64,000 nt of DNA from UBA2033 sp035345875 (GTDB lineage: Bacteria > Spirochaetota > Leptospiria > Leptospirales > Leptospiraceae): assembly GCA_035345875.1 (NCBI GenBank), contig DAORDH010000009.1, forward strand, positions 62,001-126,000. Reading direction: 5' to 3'. Below, piece after piece: positions 43,882 through 52,924 of the stretch. Below the pieces are notes generated by a model. It made no database searches. It was given only the letters and a program-made list of their open reading frames with translations, and was not told the origin of the DNA. Positions within the stretch are counted from its first letter, which is position 1. Every line of letters begins with the position of its first letter. The position numbers were made by a program, and so were the translations under genes.

Positions 43882-45984
43882 ATGAAATCGCTAGTTGTAA
43901 TTGTCTTTTCTTCCCTGTTTTTGCAGTGTGAAATCAAACAAAATCCACTTGCGCCAAATGGACCGTTTGGGCTTTTTACTTTCTATTTGAATCTATCTAA
44001 AATCGGAGCTTGGAGTTATTCTGATCCAAATCCTGTTTATTCGAAAGATCTTCCCATTGATACGAATGTTCCCAAAACCTCTCCTCTTGCTATCGTAAAA
44101 AGTTATTCGATGAAAACGAATCTGCCAAATGGGCTTAGCTTAAATACAACCAATGGTTATATTACTGGAACTCCTTTAGAATTGGGAAGTTCTGAGGTAG
44201 ATATTTTTGCTAATAATGATTTCTATAAAGAGCAATATTCTACTAAGCTTAAGATTACGGTGGCAGGTTTTTCTTATTTACCCACGTATTCTTTTGTCTT
44301 TGGAAGCCAAGTCAGTATAACTCCCACATTTAGTGAAAATTTGAACGCAAGTGACTTTCAGTTTTCAATTACGCCGAGTCTTCCTACAGGGGTTAGTATC
44401 AATCCAAACACAGGTGTTGTATCTGGAACATGTGCAGAAAAGAGAAATGGTTCTTATACAGTGACCGCGACTACTCAATCGAACAAAAAATTTATTGCAA
44501 GTTTTCAGTTGAATATCGTAGCTTGGGAAAACGAAGCGTATTTGAAGGCGCCTAACGCGGAAGCGGGTGATAATTTTGGCTTTTCAGTTTCTATCGATGG
44601 GGATACCATTGTGGTGGGATCTTCTGGCGAGGATTCTCTCCAAACCACAATCACAAATGGAACCATGGTTAGTTCAGATAATTCAGCACTTAATGCTGGA
44701 TCAGCATATGTGTTTCGTAGAATCGGAACTACTTGGGCAAACGAAGCCTATTTAAAAGCACCGAATGCAGAAACGAACGATTTATTTGGTACAGTAGTTT
44801 CAATTTCTGGAGATACTATTGTTGTTAGTACTATATCAGAAGATTCAAACCAAACTACAATTACAAATGGAACAACAGCTAGTTCCGATAATTCGGCAGA
44901 CCTGTCAGGTGCTGCATATGTGTTTCGACGAACAGGAACTACTTGGACAAATGATGCTTACTTGAAAGCACCAAATGCTGAGCTTGGAGATAATTTTGGG
45001 GGCTCTGTTTCTATTAGTGGAGATACTATTGTAGTCGGTGGAATTGGAGAGGATTCAAACCAAACTACAATTACAAATGGAACAACTAATGCTTTAAATA
45101 GTTCAAGTGGGTTTGGAGCTGCCTACGTGTTTCGACGAACAGGAAGCACTTGGGCCAACGAAGCTTATTTAAAAGCACCCAATGCCGGAATGGATGATTT
45201 TTTTGGCTGGTCAGTTTCCGTAAATAATGACACAATTGTGGTTGGTGCGAGAGACGAAGATTCAAACCAAACTACAATTACGAATGGAAGCATAGCAAGT
45301 GCAAATAACTCTTCTACAAATTCAGGTGCTGTCTATGTGTTTCGCAGAACAGGAACCATTTGGGTGAATGAAGCTTATTTAAAAGCACCCAATGCTGAAG
45401 CTAATGATAAATTTGGGTCAGCAGTTTCAATTTCTGGAAATACGACTGTGGTTGCGGCAACTGGTGAGGCAAGCAATCAAAAAACAATTACAAATGGAAT
45501 AACTGCAAGTGCAGATAATTCAGCAACTTCTAGCGGGGCAGTCTATGTTTTTCGCAGATCGGGAACCAATTGGACAAATGAGGCTTATTTAAAAGCACCT
45601 AACGCTGATGCAAATGATAACTTTGGAAACTCAATTTCTATTTCAGCAGATACGATTGTAGTTGCGGCAAAGAGTGAAGCAAGTAATCAAAATACTATTA
45701 CAAATGGAAGCACAGCAAGTGCAGATAATTCAGCAACTTTTAGCGGGGCAGTCTATGTGTTTCGCAGAACAGGAACTACTTGGGCAAATGAAGCCTACCT
45801 GAAAGCACCAAATCCTGATAACGGTGACAACTTTGGAGAATCCGTTTCCATCAGTGGTGAAACAATTGTAGTTGGTGCATCTCGAGAAGATTCAAACCAA
45901 ACAACCATTACAAATGGAACGACTGCGAATGCAAATAATACAGCGAGCGATTCTGGTGCCGTATACGTATTCCGGCGGAAATGA
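43882..45984 (+). CDS. Array lipoprotein 6: type B N-terminus plus seven FG-GAP repeats
   Basis: Sixth array member (700 residues, shortest of the seven). Signal MKSLVVIVFSSLFLQC, then EIKQNPLAPNGPFG, and the type B Ig-like region seen otherwise only in member 2 (GAWSYSDPNPVYSKDLP, LPTGVSINPNTGVVSG). Its seven propeller units are unusually regular, with ASADNS-type loops in most blades and none of the longer VQASD loops common in members 2, 3 and 5. Blades 5 and 6 have SNQKTITNG and SNQNTITNG in place of SNQTTITNG. The type A and type B distribution implies at least one segmental duplication of a pair. Confidence 0.85.
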   Translation: MKSLVVIVFSSLFLQCEIKQNPLAPNGPFGLFTFYLNLSKIGAWSYSDPNPVYSKDLPIDTNVPKTSPLAIVKSYSMKTNLPNGLSLNTTNGYITGTPLELGSSEVDIFANNDFYKEQYSTKLKITVAGFSYLPTYSFVFGSQVSITPTFSENLNASDFQFSITPSLPTGVSINPNTGVVSGTCAEKRNGSYTVTATTQSNKKFIASFQLNIVAWENEAYLKAPNAEAGDNFGFSVSIDGDTIVVGSSGEDSLQTTITNGTMVSSDNSALNAGSAYVFRRIGTTWANEAYLKAPNAETNDLFGTVVSISGDTIVVSTISEDSNQTTITNGTTASSDNSADLSGAAYVFRRTGTTWTNDAYLKAPNAELGDNFGGSVSISGDTIVVGGIGEDSNQTTITNGTTNALNSSSGFGAAYVFRRTGSTWANEAYLKAPNAGMDDFFGWSVSVNNDTIVVGARDEDSNQTTITNGSIASANNSSTNSGAVYVFRRTGTIWVNEAYLKAPNAEANDKFGSAVSISGNTTVVAATGEASNQKTITNGITASADNSATSSGAVYVFRRSGTNWTNEAYLKAPNADANDNFGNSISISADTIVVAAKSEASNQNTITNGSTASADNSATFSGAVYVFRRTGTTWANEAYLKAPNPDNGDNFGESVSISGETIVVGASREDSNQTTITNGTTANANNTASDSGAVYVFRRK

Positions 45985-46066
45985 TTTATAACTAGACACC
46001 TAATGTAGTCTAATATAAAACTAAAAAAATTAGAGTAAATTAATTTTAAATATTAATCAAAGCCTT

Positions 46067-48208
46067 ATGAAATCGCTATTTGTAATTGCCTTATCTATTC
46101 TAATATTGAATTGCGAAATTAGTAAAAATCCCCTCTCGCCCAATGGGCCTTTTGGAATTTTTACTTTATTTTTGAATTTATCTAAGATCGGAGAGTGGAA
46201 TTATGCTGATGGTAAAATAATTTATTATTCAGTTAATGAACCAATTCAGGATAATTTACCTAGCTTAAATTTTCCACTCAAACCAACAAAATTTAGTATT
46301 TCTGAACCACTTCCAACTGGACTCAGCTTTAATTCTGTCAATGGTGCGATTTCAGGAACGCCAACTACTTCTCAAGCGGAAAAAGAATATAGATTTTTGG
46401 CAAGTTTTCCGCCAATCCCAGACAGTCCCAATAATTTTTCAACTTTGCGAATGATCATTGGTGAGTATAATACGACGAACGGGATTAATATTCCGATACG
46501 AATGCAATTTAATTTTCCGAGAGAGTTTACTTATTCTAATTACTCAATTGCACCAAATTTACCAACCGGCTATAACTTTGACCAAAATACAGGACTGATT
46601 ACAGCGGAGTCTAGAAATACAACTCTTGACATGGGAGTTTTTAAGGTCAAGGCAGCTAGAAATGATGGAGTTACTGTCGTCGGAAGTGGTAGATTTAATA
46701 TCACCGAGTGGATTCATGAAGCCTACCTAAAAGCACCGAATGCGGAAGCGATTGATAACTTTGGAACTGCTGTTGCTATTTCTAGTGATACTATTGTAGT
46801 TGGAGCAATAAGGGAAAGTTCCAATCAGGCTACCATTACGAATGGAACTTTGACAAGCTCTAATAATTCTTTAACAGATGCGGGAGCTGCCTATATATTT
46901 AAGAGAAATGGAACGCTTTGGACAAATGAAGCTTATTTAAAGGCACCTAATGTTGGTGGAAGTGACCAATTTGGAAATTCAGTATCCATTTCAGGTGATA
47001 CAATTGTAGTTGGCGCAGCACAAGAAAGCTCAAATCAAACAACTATTACCAACGGAACTACTGCTAGTGCAGACAATTCAGCAACTGCTGCCGGAGCTGC
47101 CTATGTATTTAGACGAAATGGAGCGACTTGGACTAGTGAAGCCTATCTCAAAGCCCCAAATGCAAACGCTGGAGATCAATTTGGTTATTCAGTAGCAATC
47201 GATGGAGATACGATTGTAGTAGGAGCTCGTCAAGAAGATTCGAATCAAACTACCATTACGAATGGAACGCTTACTTCTTCCAATATTTTGGCTGGAGTTT
47301 CAGGTGCAGCTTATGTGTTTCGCAGAACCGGCTCTACTTGGTCAAATGAAGCCTATCTCAAAGCACCAAATGCAGAAGCAAATGATCAATTCGGTGAATC
47401 TGTTTCTATTTCGGGTGATACGATTGTCGTAGGCGCAATTAACGAAGCTTCGAATCAAACTACTATCACGAATGGTAGCACTGCTAGTAGTAACAATTCA
47501 GCTAGTTCTTCAGGTGCAGCTTATGTGTTTCGCAGAACAGGCTCAACTTGGTCAAATGAAGCTTATTTGAAAGCTCCTAACGCGGAAAGTAGCGATCAGT
47601 TTGGATACTCAGTTTCTATTTCGGGTGATACCATTGTAATAGGAGCAATCAATGAAGATTCCAATCAAACTACAATTACCAATGGAGCCACTGCCAGTGG
47701 AGATAATACAGCAGCGGATTCAGGGGCAGTCTATGTTTTCCGTAGAACAGGAACCACTTGGGTAAATGAAGCCTATCTAAAAGCTCCAAATGCAGAAGGT
47801 GCAGGAGGATCAGGTCCTGATAGGTTTGGTGATTCTGTATCCATAGCAGGAGATACAATTGCCGTGGGTGCTTTGAATGAAGATTCTTTACAGGCAACTA
47901 TTTCCAATGGACTATTGGTTCAAACATCGGATACTGCAAATAATGTATCTGTTGGAGCGGTCTATGTTTTTAAAAGAACGGGAACTACATGGGTAAACGA
48001 AGCTTATCTAAAAGCGCCTAATCCCACTGGAGGTGCATTCGGAAATGGTGATAAATTTGGTGATTGTGTTTCCATCTCAGGAAATACAATTGTAGTGGGA
48101 GCTTTAAATGAAGACTCTAATCAAACAATGATAACAAATGGAACTATTGTCACTGGCGATGATTCTGCAAATAATTCTGGAGCAGTGTATGTGTTTAGGC
48201 GCAAATAA
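46067..48208 (+). CDS. Array lipoprotein 7: diverged N-terminus plus seven FG-GAP repeats
   Basis: Last array member (713 residues). The signal (MKSLFVIALSILILNC, then EISKNPLSPNGPFG) is recognisably the same, but the Ig-like region is the most diverged type A form (GEWNYADGKIIYY, LPTGLSFNSVNGAISG, LPTGYNFDQNTGLITA). Seven propeller units follow, the last two with longer loops (GAGGSGPDRFG, GGAFGNGDKFG). A Cys in blade 7 (FGDCVSI) is unusual for the array. Divergence at the end of an array is expected if gene conversion is strongest in its middle. Confidence 0.85.
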   Translation: MKSLFVIALSILILNCEISKNPLSPNGPFGIFTLFLNLSKIGEWNYADGKIIYYSVNEPIQDNLPSLNFPLKPTKFSISEPLPTGLSFNSVNGAISGTPTTSQAEKEYRFLASFPPIPDSPNNFSTLRMIIGEYNTTNGINIPIRMQFNFPREFTYSNYSIAPNLPTGYNFDQNTGLITAESRNTTLDMGVFKVKAARNDGVTVVGSGRFNITEWIHEAYLKAPNAEAIDNFGTAVAISSDTIVVGAIRESSNQATITNGTLTSSNNSLTDAGAAYIFKRNGTLWTNEAYLKAPNVGGSDQFGNSVSISGDTIVVGAAQESSNQTTITNGTTASADNSATAAGAAYVFRRNGATWTSEAYLKAPNANAGDQFGYSVAIDGDTIVVGARQEDSNQTTITNGTLTSSNILAGVSGAAYVFRRTGSTWSNEAYLKAPNAEANDQFGESVSISGDTIVVGAINEASNQTTITNGSTASSNNSASSSGAAYVFRRTGSTWSNEAYLKAPNAESSDQFGYSVSISGDTIVIGAINEDSNQTTITNGATASGDNTAADSGAVYVFRRTGTTWVNEAYLKAPNAEGAGGSGPDRFGDSVSIAGDTIAVGALNEDSLQATISNGLLVQTSDTANNVSVGAVYVFKRTGTTWVNEAYLKAPNPTGGAFGNGDKFGDCVSISGNTIVVGALNEDSNQTMITNGTIVTGDDSANNSGAVYVFRRK

Positions 48209-48294
48209 ATTAGGTCTAACCGATTAGAAAATAGAATTAGTATCTATCGTATTTTTTTTGAAGTAAAATAAAGTAAGGAAAGTAAAAAGCAAAA

Positions 48295-49227
48295 ATGTAT
48301 AAGAAACAAATTTTTAAATTAGGAATCGGATTCTTTTTTTTCTGTCTGCCAATTTTTTCGGAAACAGTTTTACTTCGAAATGGAACTATCTTGAATGGAA
48401 AATTAAAATCCCAATCTATTAACGAAATTGTAATTGTGATAAATAATGTTGAACAAAAAATTTCTAAAGACAAAGTGCTTCGAGTTTTGTATAGAGATTT
48501 AAGCAAAGCAGAAGCGAGAAAAGCGTTAGTCGATGAAATAAAAAAGCTAAGTCCAAAGGATAGAGAAAAATTACTTTCAGAGTTGAAGGATAAAAGTTTA
48601 GCTTCCTCCTTTGAAAAAAAACCAGAAGAGAATCCTAAAACAACAGAAGAAAAAATGGAACCACAGCAAGAAACAAAATCTACAAATGAAAATTTAGATA
48701 TAGCGAACGATTCTAAAAAAACAGAAAAAGAAAAAATTGAATTCATCTCTAAATGGGGATATGTTTGGAGATCAGCACTTATTCCTGGTTGGGGGCATAT
48801 AAAAGCTGAATACTATAAAACAGGATTTTTTTATGGAACTTTATTTTATGGCTCCCTAATTTCTGCTGGGTATTTCACAAATCAGTTGAACCAAGCGATC
48901 AAACAAAGAGATGAAAAAATAGATACGAATACTTTTTTAACTTTGGGAGCAGGGGGACCGGGTTCCGCCTTATTGCTATTTGCCGGTGGAAGTTCTTCTA
49001 CTACTAGCGATGACCAAAAAATCCTAGCCTATCGTTCTCTTTTGTATGGCTCAGCCGGCGCTGCAGTTGGTGTGTATATCATTCAATTGATAAATGTATA
49101 TGTGATAGGAGTAAAAATTGAAAAATCAAGAGTTTCAGGAATTAATTTTTACTCTGTTCCTGAATTTTCCTCTTTAACAAAAGAGGTTGGAATGCAAAAT
49201 GGAATTTCTTATACGATATCATTTTAA
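48295..49227 (+). CDS. DUF5683-like membrane protein with N-terminal spirochaetal beta module
   Basis: Envelope protein of 310 residues. A signal peptide (ending about residue 22, IFSET) is followed by a short beta module VLLRNGTILNGKLKSQ, a charged helical, Lys/Glu-rich linker (about 65-150), and a C-terminal region with WRSALIPGWGHIKAEYYKTG, the signature start of DUF5683-like proteins, and two to three membrane segments. Function is unknown. It is followed after 9 bp by the AgmX/PglI-like gene and then the DUF2723 gene, so the three probably form an operon for envelope functions. Confidence 0.65.
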   Translation: MYKKQIFKLGIGFFFFCLPIFSETVLLRNGTILNGKLKSQSINEIVIVINNVEQKISKDKVLRVLYRDLSKAEARKALVDEIKKLSPKDREKLLSELKDKSLASSFEKKPEENPKTTEEKMEPQQETKSTNENLDIANDSKKTEKEKIEFISKWGYVWRSALIPGWGHIKAEYYKTGFFYGTLFYGSLISAGYFTNQLNQAIKQRDEKIDTNTFLTLGAGGPGSALLLFAGGSSSTTSDDQKILAYRSLLYGSAGAAVGVYIIQLINVYVIGVKIEKSRVSGINFYSVPEFSSLTKEVGMQNGISYTISF

Positions 49228-49236
49228 GGAAATTTT

Positions 49237-49722
49237 ATGGATAGGAACAAAATTTTTATCGTAGCTTCTGTTTTAATTGTTTTTGTATTTGGTTATTTTC
49301 TATTTGAGCGTTCCAAAAAAGAAACGATAGCTCCTTTACAAATTGAAACTGATAAAAAAGGTTTAAGCCATTACCATAAAAGAGAAGTGAATAATACGAT
49401 TAAAAAGCACATGGGTTCCATTCAATCCTGCTACAATCAAATGCTGGAGAAAAATCCAAAAGTAACAGAAGGCAAAATTCAATTTGATTGGCAAATTAAA
49501 CCGGATGGAGATGTTGTTAAAGCTGAGAAAATCCAAAGTGATTTTGATTCAACTGATTTGGAAGATTGTATAAAAAAAGAAATTTCTTCTTGGAGTTTTC
49601 CGCCACCTCCCGAGCAAAATCGAAATACGTATTCGGAATTTACTTTTCATTTTGTAAAAAAAGAAAATCTCGAAAAACAAAAAGACAATGCTCCCAAAAT
49701 GATCAATACAAATTCGAAATAA
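49237..49722 (+). CDS. AgmX/PglI C-terminal-domain protein (TonB-like)
   Basis: Small inner-membrane-anchored protein of 161 residues. One N-terminal membrane helix (about 6-23) is followed by a periplasmic domain with the AgmX/PglI pattern: VNNTIKKHMGSIQSCYNQML, EGKIQFDWQIKPDGDV and LEDCIKKEISSWSFPPPP, including the two conserved Cys that probably form a disulfide. The fold resembles TonB C-terminal domains. In the families known, these modules occur in gliding-motility and secretion proteins; the role here is unknown. A good AAGGA ribosome site precedes the ATG. Confidence 0.7.
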   Translation: MDRNKIFIVASVLIVFVFGYFLFERSKKETIAPLQIETDKKGLSHYHKREVNNTIKKHMGSIQSCYNQMLEKNPKVTEGKIQFDWQIKPDGDVVKAEKIQSDFDSTDLEDCIKKEISSWSFPPPPEQNRNTYSEFTFHFVKKENLEKQKDNAPKMINTNSK

Positions 49723-49726
49723 AAGC

Positions 49727-51787
49727 TTGAAATCAAAATTCATTTCGTTATTCCTTTTTATTTTTTCTTTTTTATTTTTATGGTTTTCTAGACCCGCAGG
49801 AGTTGGGTTAGAAGATTCAGGAGGATTTTTTCTTTCCGCTTGTAATTTTGGGATTTCGCATCCTCCCGGCTATCCTCTTTTTAATTTACTCGGTGGATTA
49901 TCACGATTAACCACTAAATCATTTTTAGATTGTATCGATTCGATTCTGTTATTGAATATTTCTTTAGCTTCAGGAATCATTGTATTTTGTTATCAATTTT
50001 TGATGCTATTCATCCGTGATAACCTAGGCTTTTATAAAAAAGCGATAGTAGCTATAATTTCTAGTTTGGCTTTATTAGTATCGCGTTCCTTTTCCTTTTT
50101 AGCTCGTTCTTCAGAAGTGTATATACTTCATTTGTTTTTTGTAATATTTTTATTATTTATTTTATTGAAACTGAAAAAAGAAGGGAATGTATTTTATAAA
50201 AATGTATTTTATTTTGTTCTTGGGCTTTCTTTTGCCAATCATTGGCCTTTGATTTTAATTTTATTTCCTTTTTTCATTTCTTACATTTATTATTTAGAAA
50301 TAAAAAAAAATATCTTTCAAGATATAATTAAGTCTTTTGTTTTTTTTGCATTTGGTTTTTCAATTTATATTTATTATTTTATCAATCCATTTGTTTCAGA
50401 ATATTATTTCTATTCGAAGGTCGAAACAATAGCAGAGGCAATTCATTTATTTCTGAGAAAAGATCAATCTGTGATGGATGTTTTGCCTACTTGGGAGTTG
50501 ATGAATTCCTTTTATTTTACATTTCATTTTTTTGAGAGAATCAGTTTTGAATTTGGAGTCATTGTTTCCCTACTTGGGGTGATTGGAACTCTACTTTGTT
50601 ATCCCATTTTTATATTGTGTATTTCGATTCCTTTGTTTCTCCCATTCCTATGGAGAACGGAAGTGAATCAGTTTACCTTGGAAATGTTTCAATACTGGGA
50701 GTTGTCTTCTTATATAGCAGTTATCATAGGATTTAGTTTGTTCATGAATTTCATTTTGGTCAGATTAAAAAATGAAAGGATAAAAAATTTTTACGCGATT
50801 GGAATCTTTGCGTTAGGCGCTATTTATATTTCATTTTCAATTTTAAATCAAGCTCAGTTTAAGAAGGATTCTTTGGCTTCTGATTATTCTAGATTGGTTT
50901 TAGATTCCTTACCTAAAAATTCAATTCTATTTGTGCATAAAGACACAGAAGCAGGAATTATTGGTTTTGAAAATTATGGTAGGGAATATAGAAAAGATAT
51001 AGATGTTATCTCGCAGGTATCAGCGCTTTTTCCTAAAAGAGTTTTTCTTAGAAAAAAGAATCCAAATAGAGAATCACAAAGGTTACCCATTTTAAATTTT
51101 ATTTCTAAGGAACTAGATAAAGGTCGAAGGGTTTTTACGACAAGAAGACTAGAACAATTCAATGAGCTTGTGCCATTTCCTATGAAATATTCTGAGTATG
51201 GAATTTACTTTGAGATAAATTATGAAAAAATAGATGTTTCTCTTCAGGGAGATTCTATACAAAGTATAAAAAATATTCTGATTTTAGAAAATGATAGAAG
51301 AAAGAAAAATCAAGGGCAAAGTATTTTTATAAGCAAGTATAATTTGCCTTGGAAGCGGTATCGAGAATTTTTAACCAGAGACTTATGTCATACCTTACTT
51401 ATTTTTGAAGGAACGATAGACGGCATAGAAAATCTTCCTGAGTGTAGATTTATTTATGCGCAGTGGATTCATGTAAATCAGAAACAATATGAACTTGCGG
51501 AGGAAGAATTTAGAAATAGTCTTTCAAATTCAACGTATTTGTATAAATCAGAATTAGTCGAGAGATACAGAGATTTTCTATTAAATAGAATTTCCTATAT
51601 AAATTCTTTGAAGGTTAGTAAAGAGGAAAAAAGAAAATACTTACTCGATACGATAGTAAGTGTTAAAAGTATTGCTCTCGATTATAAATACTGTGAAAAC
51701 AAATTAGCAAAAATTCTTTTAAATTTAGCAAATGAATTATCTCTCAAAGAGGAAGATCTAATTGAGTGGAATAAAACTTGTAAGTGA
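49727..51787 (+). CDS. DUF2723 family membrane protein, probable glycosyltransferase
   Basis: Polytopic membrane protein of 686 residues. It starts with TTG at 49727, only 4 bp after the previous stop; no Shine-Dalgarno sequence is visible, so translation is probably coupled. The N-terminus has the DUF2723 signature: a membrane helix, then GLEDSGGFFLSACNFGISHPPGYPLFNLLG (as two adjoining pieces, with the conserved Asp and HPPGYPL). About ten to eleven membrane helices extend to about residue 375, followed by a soluble C-terminal domain. The family belongs to the GT-C-like group of lipid-linked sugar transferases; substrate unknown. Confidence 0.72.
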   Translation: MKSKFISLFLFIFSFLFLWFSRPAGVGLEDSGGFFLSACNFGISHPPGYPLFNLLGGLSRLTTKSFLDCIDSILLLNISLASGIIVFCYQFLMLFIRDNLGFYKKAIVAIISSLALLVSRSFSFLARSSEVYILHLFFVIFLLFILLKLKKEGNVFYKNVFYFVLGLSFANHWPLILILFPFFISYIYYLEIKKNIFQDIIKSFVFFAFGFSIYIYYFINPFVSEYYFYSKVETIAEAIHLFLRKDQSVMDVLPTWELMNSFYFTFHFFERISFEFGVIVSLLGVIGTLLCYPIFILCISIPLFLPFLWRTEVNQFTLEMFQYWELSSYIAVIIGFSLFMNFILVRLKNERIKNFYAIGIFALGAIYISFSILNQAQFKKDSLASDYSRLVLDSLPKNSILFVHKDTEAGIIGFENYGREYRKDIDVISQVSALFPKRVFLRKKNPNRESQRLPILNFISKELDKGRRVFTTRRLEQFNELVPFPMKYSEYGIYFEINYEKIDVSLQGDSIQSIKNILILENDRRKKNQGQSIFISKYNLPWKRYREFLTRDLCHTLLIFEGTIDGIENLPECRFIYAQWIHVNQKQYELAEEEFRNSLSNSTYLYKSELVERYRDFLLNRISYINSLKVSKEEKRKYLLDTIVSVKSIALDYKYCENKLAKILLNLANELSLKEEDLIEWNKTCK

Positions 51788-51850
51788 TTTTTGTTTGCTT
51801 TGTATTTGATTTGCCACAAAGAAGTTAATTTTTATTGAGAGTATACTAGT

Positions 51851-52132
51851 ATGCATCTAAGAAATTTCATATATATTATAATTCTTTTGTCCTTGCTGTT
51901 AAATTTGAGTTGTGGGAAGGATGAACCACTTGAGCCAAGGAGTGAGAAAAAAGAAAGAAAAGAAAATGAGAGATTTAAAATAGTCTGTTATGGCGTAATG
52001 GCTATGTGGTATGGCTCCTGCAATAATGGTGATTTTCGGGTTAAGGCTTCTAAATATTGCCAGGATTTATATAGGGACTGCCTCTATTCTTGTATGTTAG
52101 CAAATCAAGCCGGACCCGGATGTGGGTTTTAA
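51851..52132 (+). CDS. Small cysteine-containing lipoprotein
   Basis: Predicted lipoprotein of 93 residues with signal MHLRNFIYIIILLSLLLNL and lipobox LNLSC (Cys about 23). A charged linker (about 25-45, Lys/Glu/Arg-rich) precedes a compact C-terminal part with six Cys (VCYG, SCNN, KYCQDLYRDCLYSC, GCGF), probably disulfide-bonded. No family recognised. It starts 63 bp after the DUF2723 gene and may be the end of that operon. Confidence 0.55.
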   Translation: MHLRNFIYIIILLSLLLNLSCGKDEPLEPRSEKKERKENERFKIVCYGVMAMWYGSCNNGDFRVKASKYCQDLYRDCLYSCMLANQAGPGCGF

Positions 52133-52186
52133 TTTATATACCACTTCTCATAAATAAGTTCTGCTATTTTTCATAAAAGTGTATTC

Positions 52187-52243
52187 CCAATTCCCAAAAG
52201 ACGGTTTTCTGGTTTCCAGTCAGAATTTACTTTTGGGAATTGG
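52187..52243. repeat. 57-bp element with 14-bp perfect terminal inverted repeats
   Basis: Arms CCAATTCCCAAAAG (52187-52200) and CTTTTGGGAATTGG (52230-52243) are perfectly complementary. The 29-bp interior contains a second small stem CTGG-ttt-CCAG. It could be a terminator for the preceding lipoprotein or a tiny mobile element. Confidence 0.5.
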
Positions 52244-52661
52244 TATAAAAGCATTTCATTCGTTAGCACTGACCTCCGACACATTACACAAAACTTCGCA
52301 TCTATAAAAATGTTTTGAACGAGGAGCTTTTTTTGCTCTTCTATAAGAGCTTAGTTGTAATCAAAATATTTCTTTAGTATCTAAGAAAAGTCTGATTTTA
52401 TAACTCGATTCAACGACTTCGACTCAATACATGTATGAGTATGTAAATCTTTAGAAGCTAAGGCCTGATAGAGTCAATGAGGAATATAAAACAGAAAAAC
52501 CTAACTAAGACCTATCAACCTATCAGCGGCAATCTGTTTTCGTCTCCTTCTGAGTGACGATATGAGCATTGAAAGAGCCTTTGCGTAGACTGAACACTTT
52601 GATTGGGAAGGATAGTCATTCTTTCTCTTCGCGTTTGTTTTAGTGGTTCGTATAGTCTTGG

Positions 52662-52711
52662 TAGAGTGGTTGCTATATTCAGAATCGATTTTAAATATAA
52701 CAACCACTCTA
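52662..52711. repeat. Long hairpin upstream of fliA
   Basis: Arms 52662-52679 and 52694-52711 pair at 17 of 18 positions (TAGAGTGGTTG and CAACCACTCTA at the ends) around a 14-bp loop. No T tract follows on the plus strand, so a simple terminator is unlikely. Confidence 0.5.
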
Positions 52712-52924
52712 AAGTCCGTATTCGTTCAAATGGGCATTGGTTTTTTCTACACCGCTCATGCAGATAAAGGGTTGAGAATGGTTTTAATCCATCTATCCTC
52801 GGATGTGGTATGAAATAAAATCCGCCACAAGCTAAATTAGAATGAAAAACAGCAAATAATCTAAGAAAATCAAATAAAATGATTGTAATTTGGAAACGAT
52901 AAAGAAAATAATAAAAATCGGATT

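Larger units (their letters stand above)
32838..48208 (+). repeat. Tandem array of seven paralogous propeller-lipoprotein genes
   Basis: Seven genes of 700-714 codons in the same direction, separated by 3 to about 95 bp. All have the same lipobox start, two Ig-like modules of type A (1, 3, 4, 5 and a diverged 7) or type B (2, 6), and exactly seven FG-GAP-type repeats. Long near-identical blocks are shared between non-adjacent members, including N-terminal regions, single blades, C-termini and spacers, consistent with duplication followed by gene conversion. Confidence 0.85.
52133..52924. other. Long intergenic region with two strong inverted repeats
   Basis: About 790 bp between the small lipoprotein and fliA. 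No gene was recognised; overlapping short minus-strand frames at 52501-52707 encode low-complexity Arg-rich peptides only. It contains the two palindromic structures listed separately and should include the fliA promoter. Confidence 0.5.

Noticed and set aside
32838..48208. CRISPR-like or assembly-artefact repeat structure.
   Set aside because: Repeats are coding, about 195 bp long, diverged and in open frames throughout; no direct-repeat and spacer pattern. Misassembly cannot be excluded but members differ throughout, so a simple artefact is unlikely.
52501..52707. Decayed transposase or other gene on the minus strand.
   Set aside because: Two overlapping frames encode only Arg/Lys-rich peptides without a known pattern; the frames partly run across the palindromic stem, which explains their openness.
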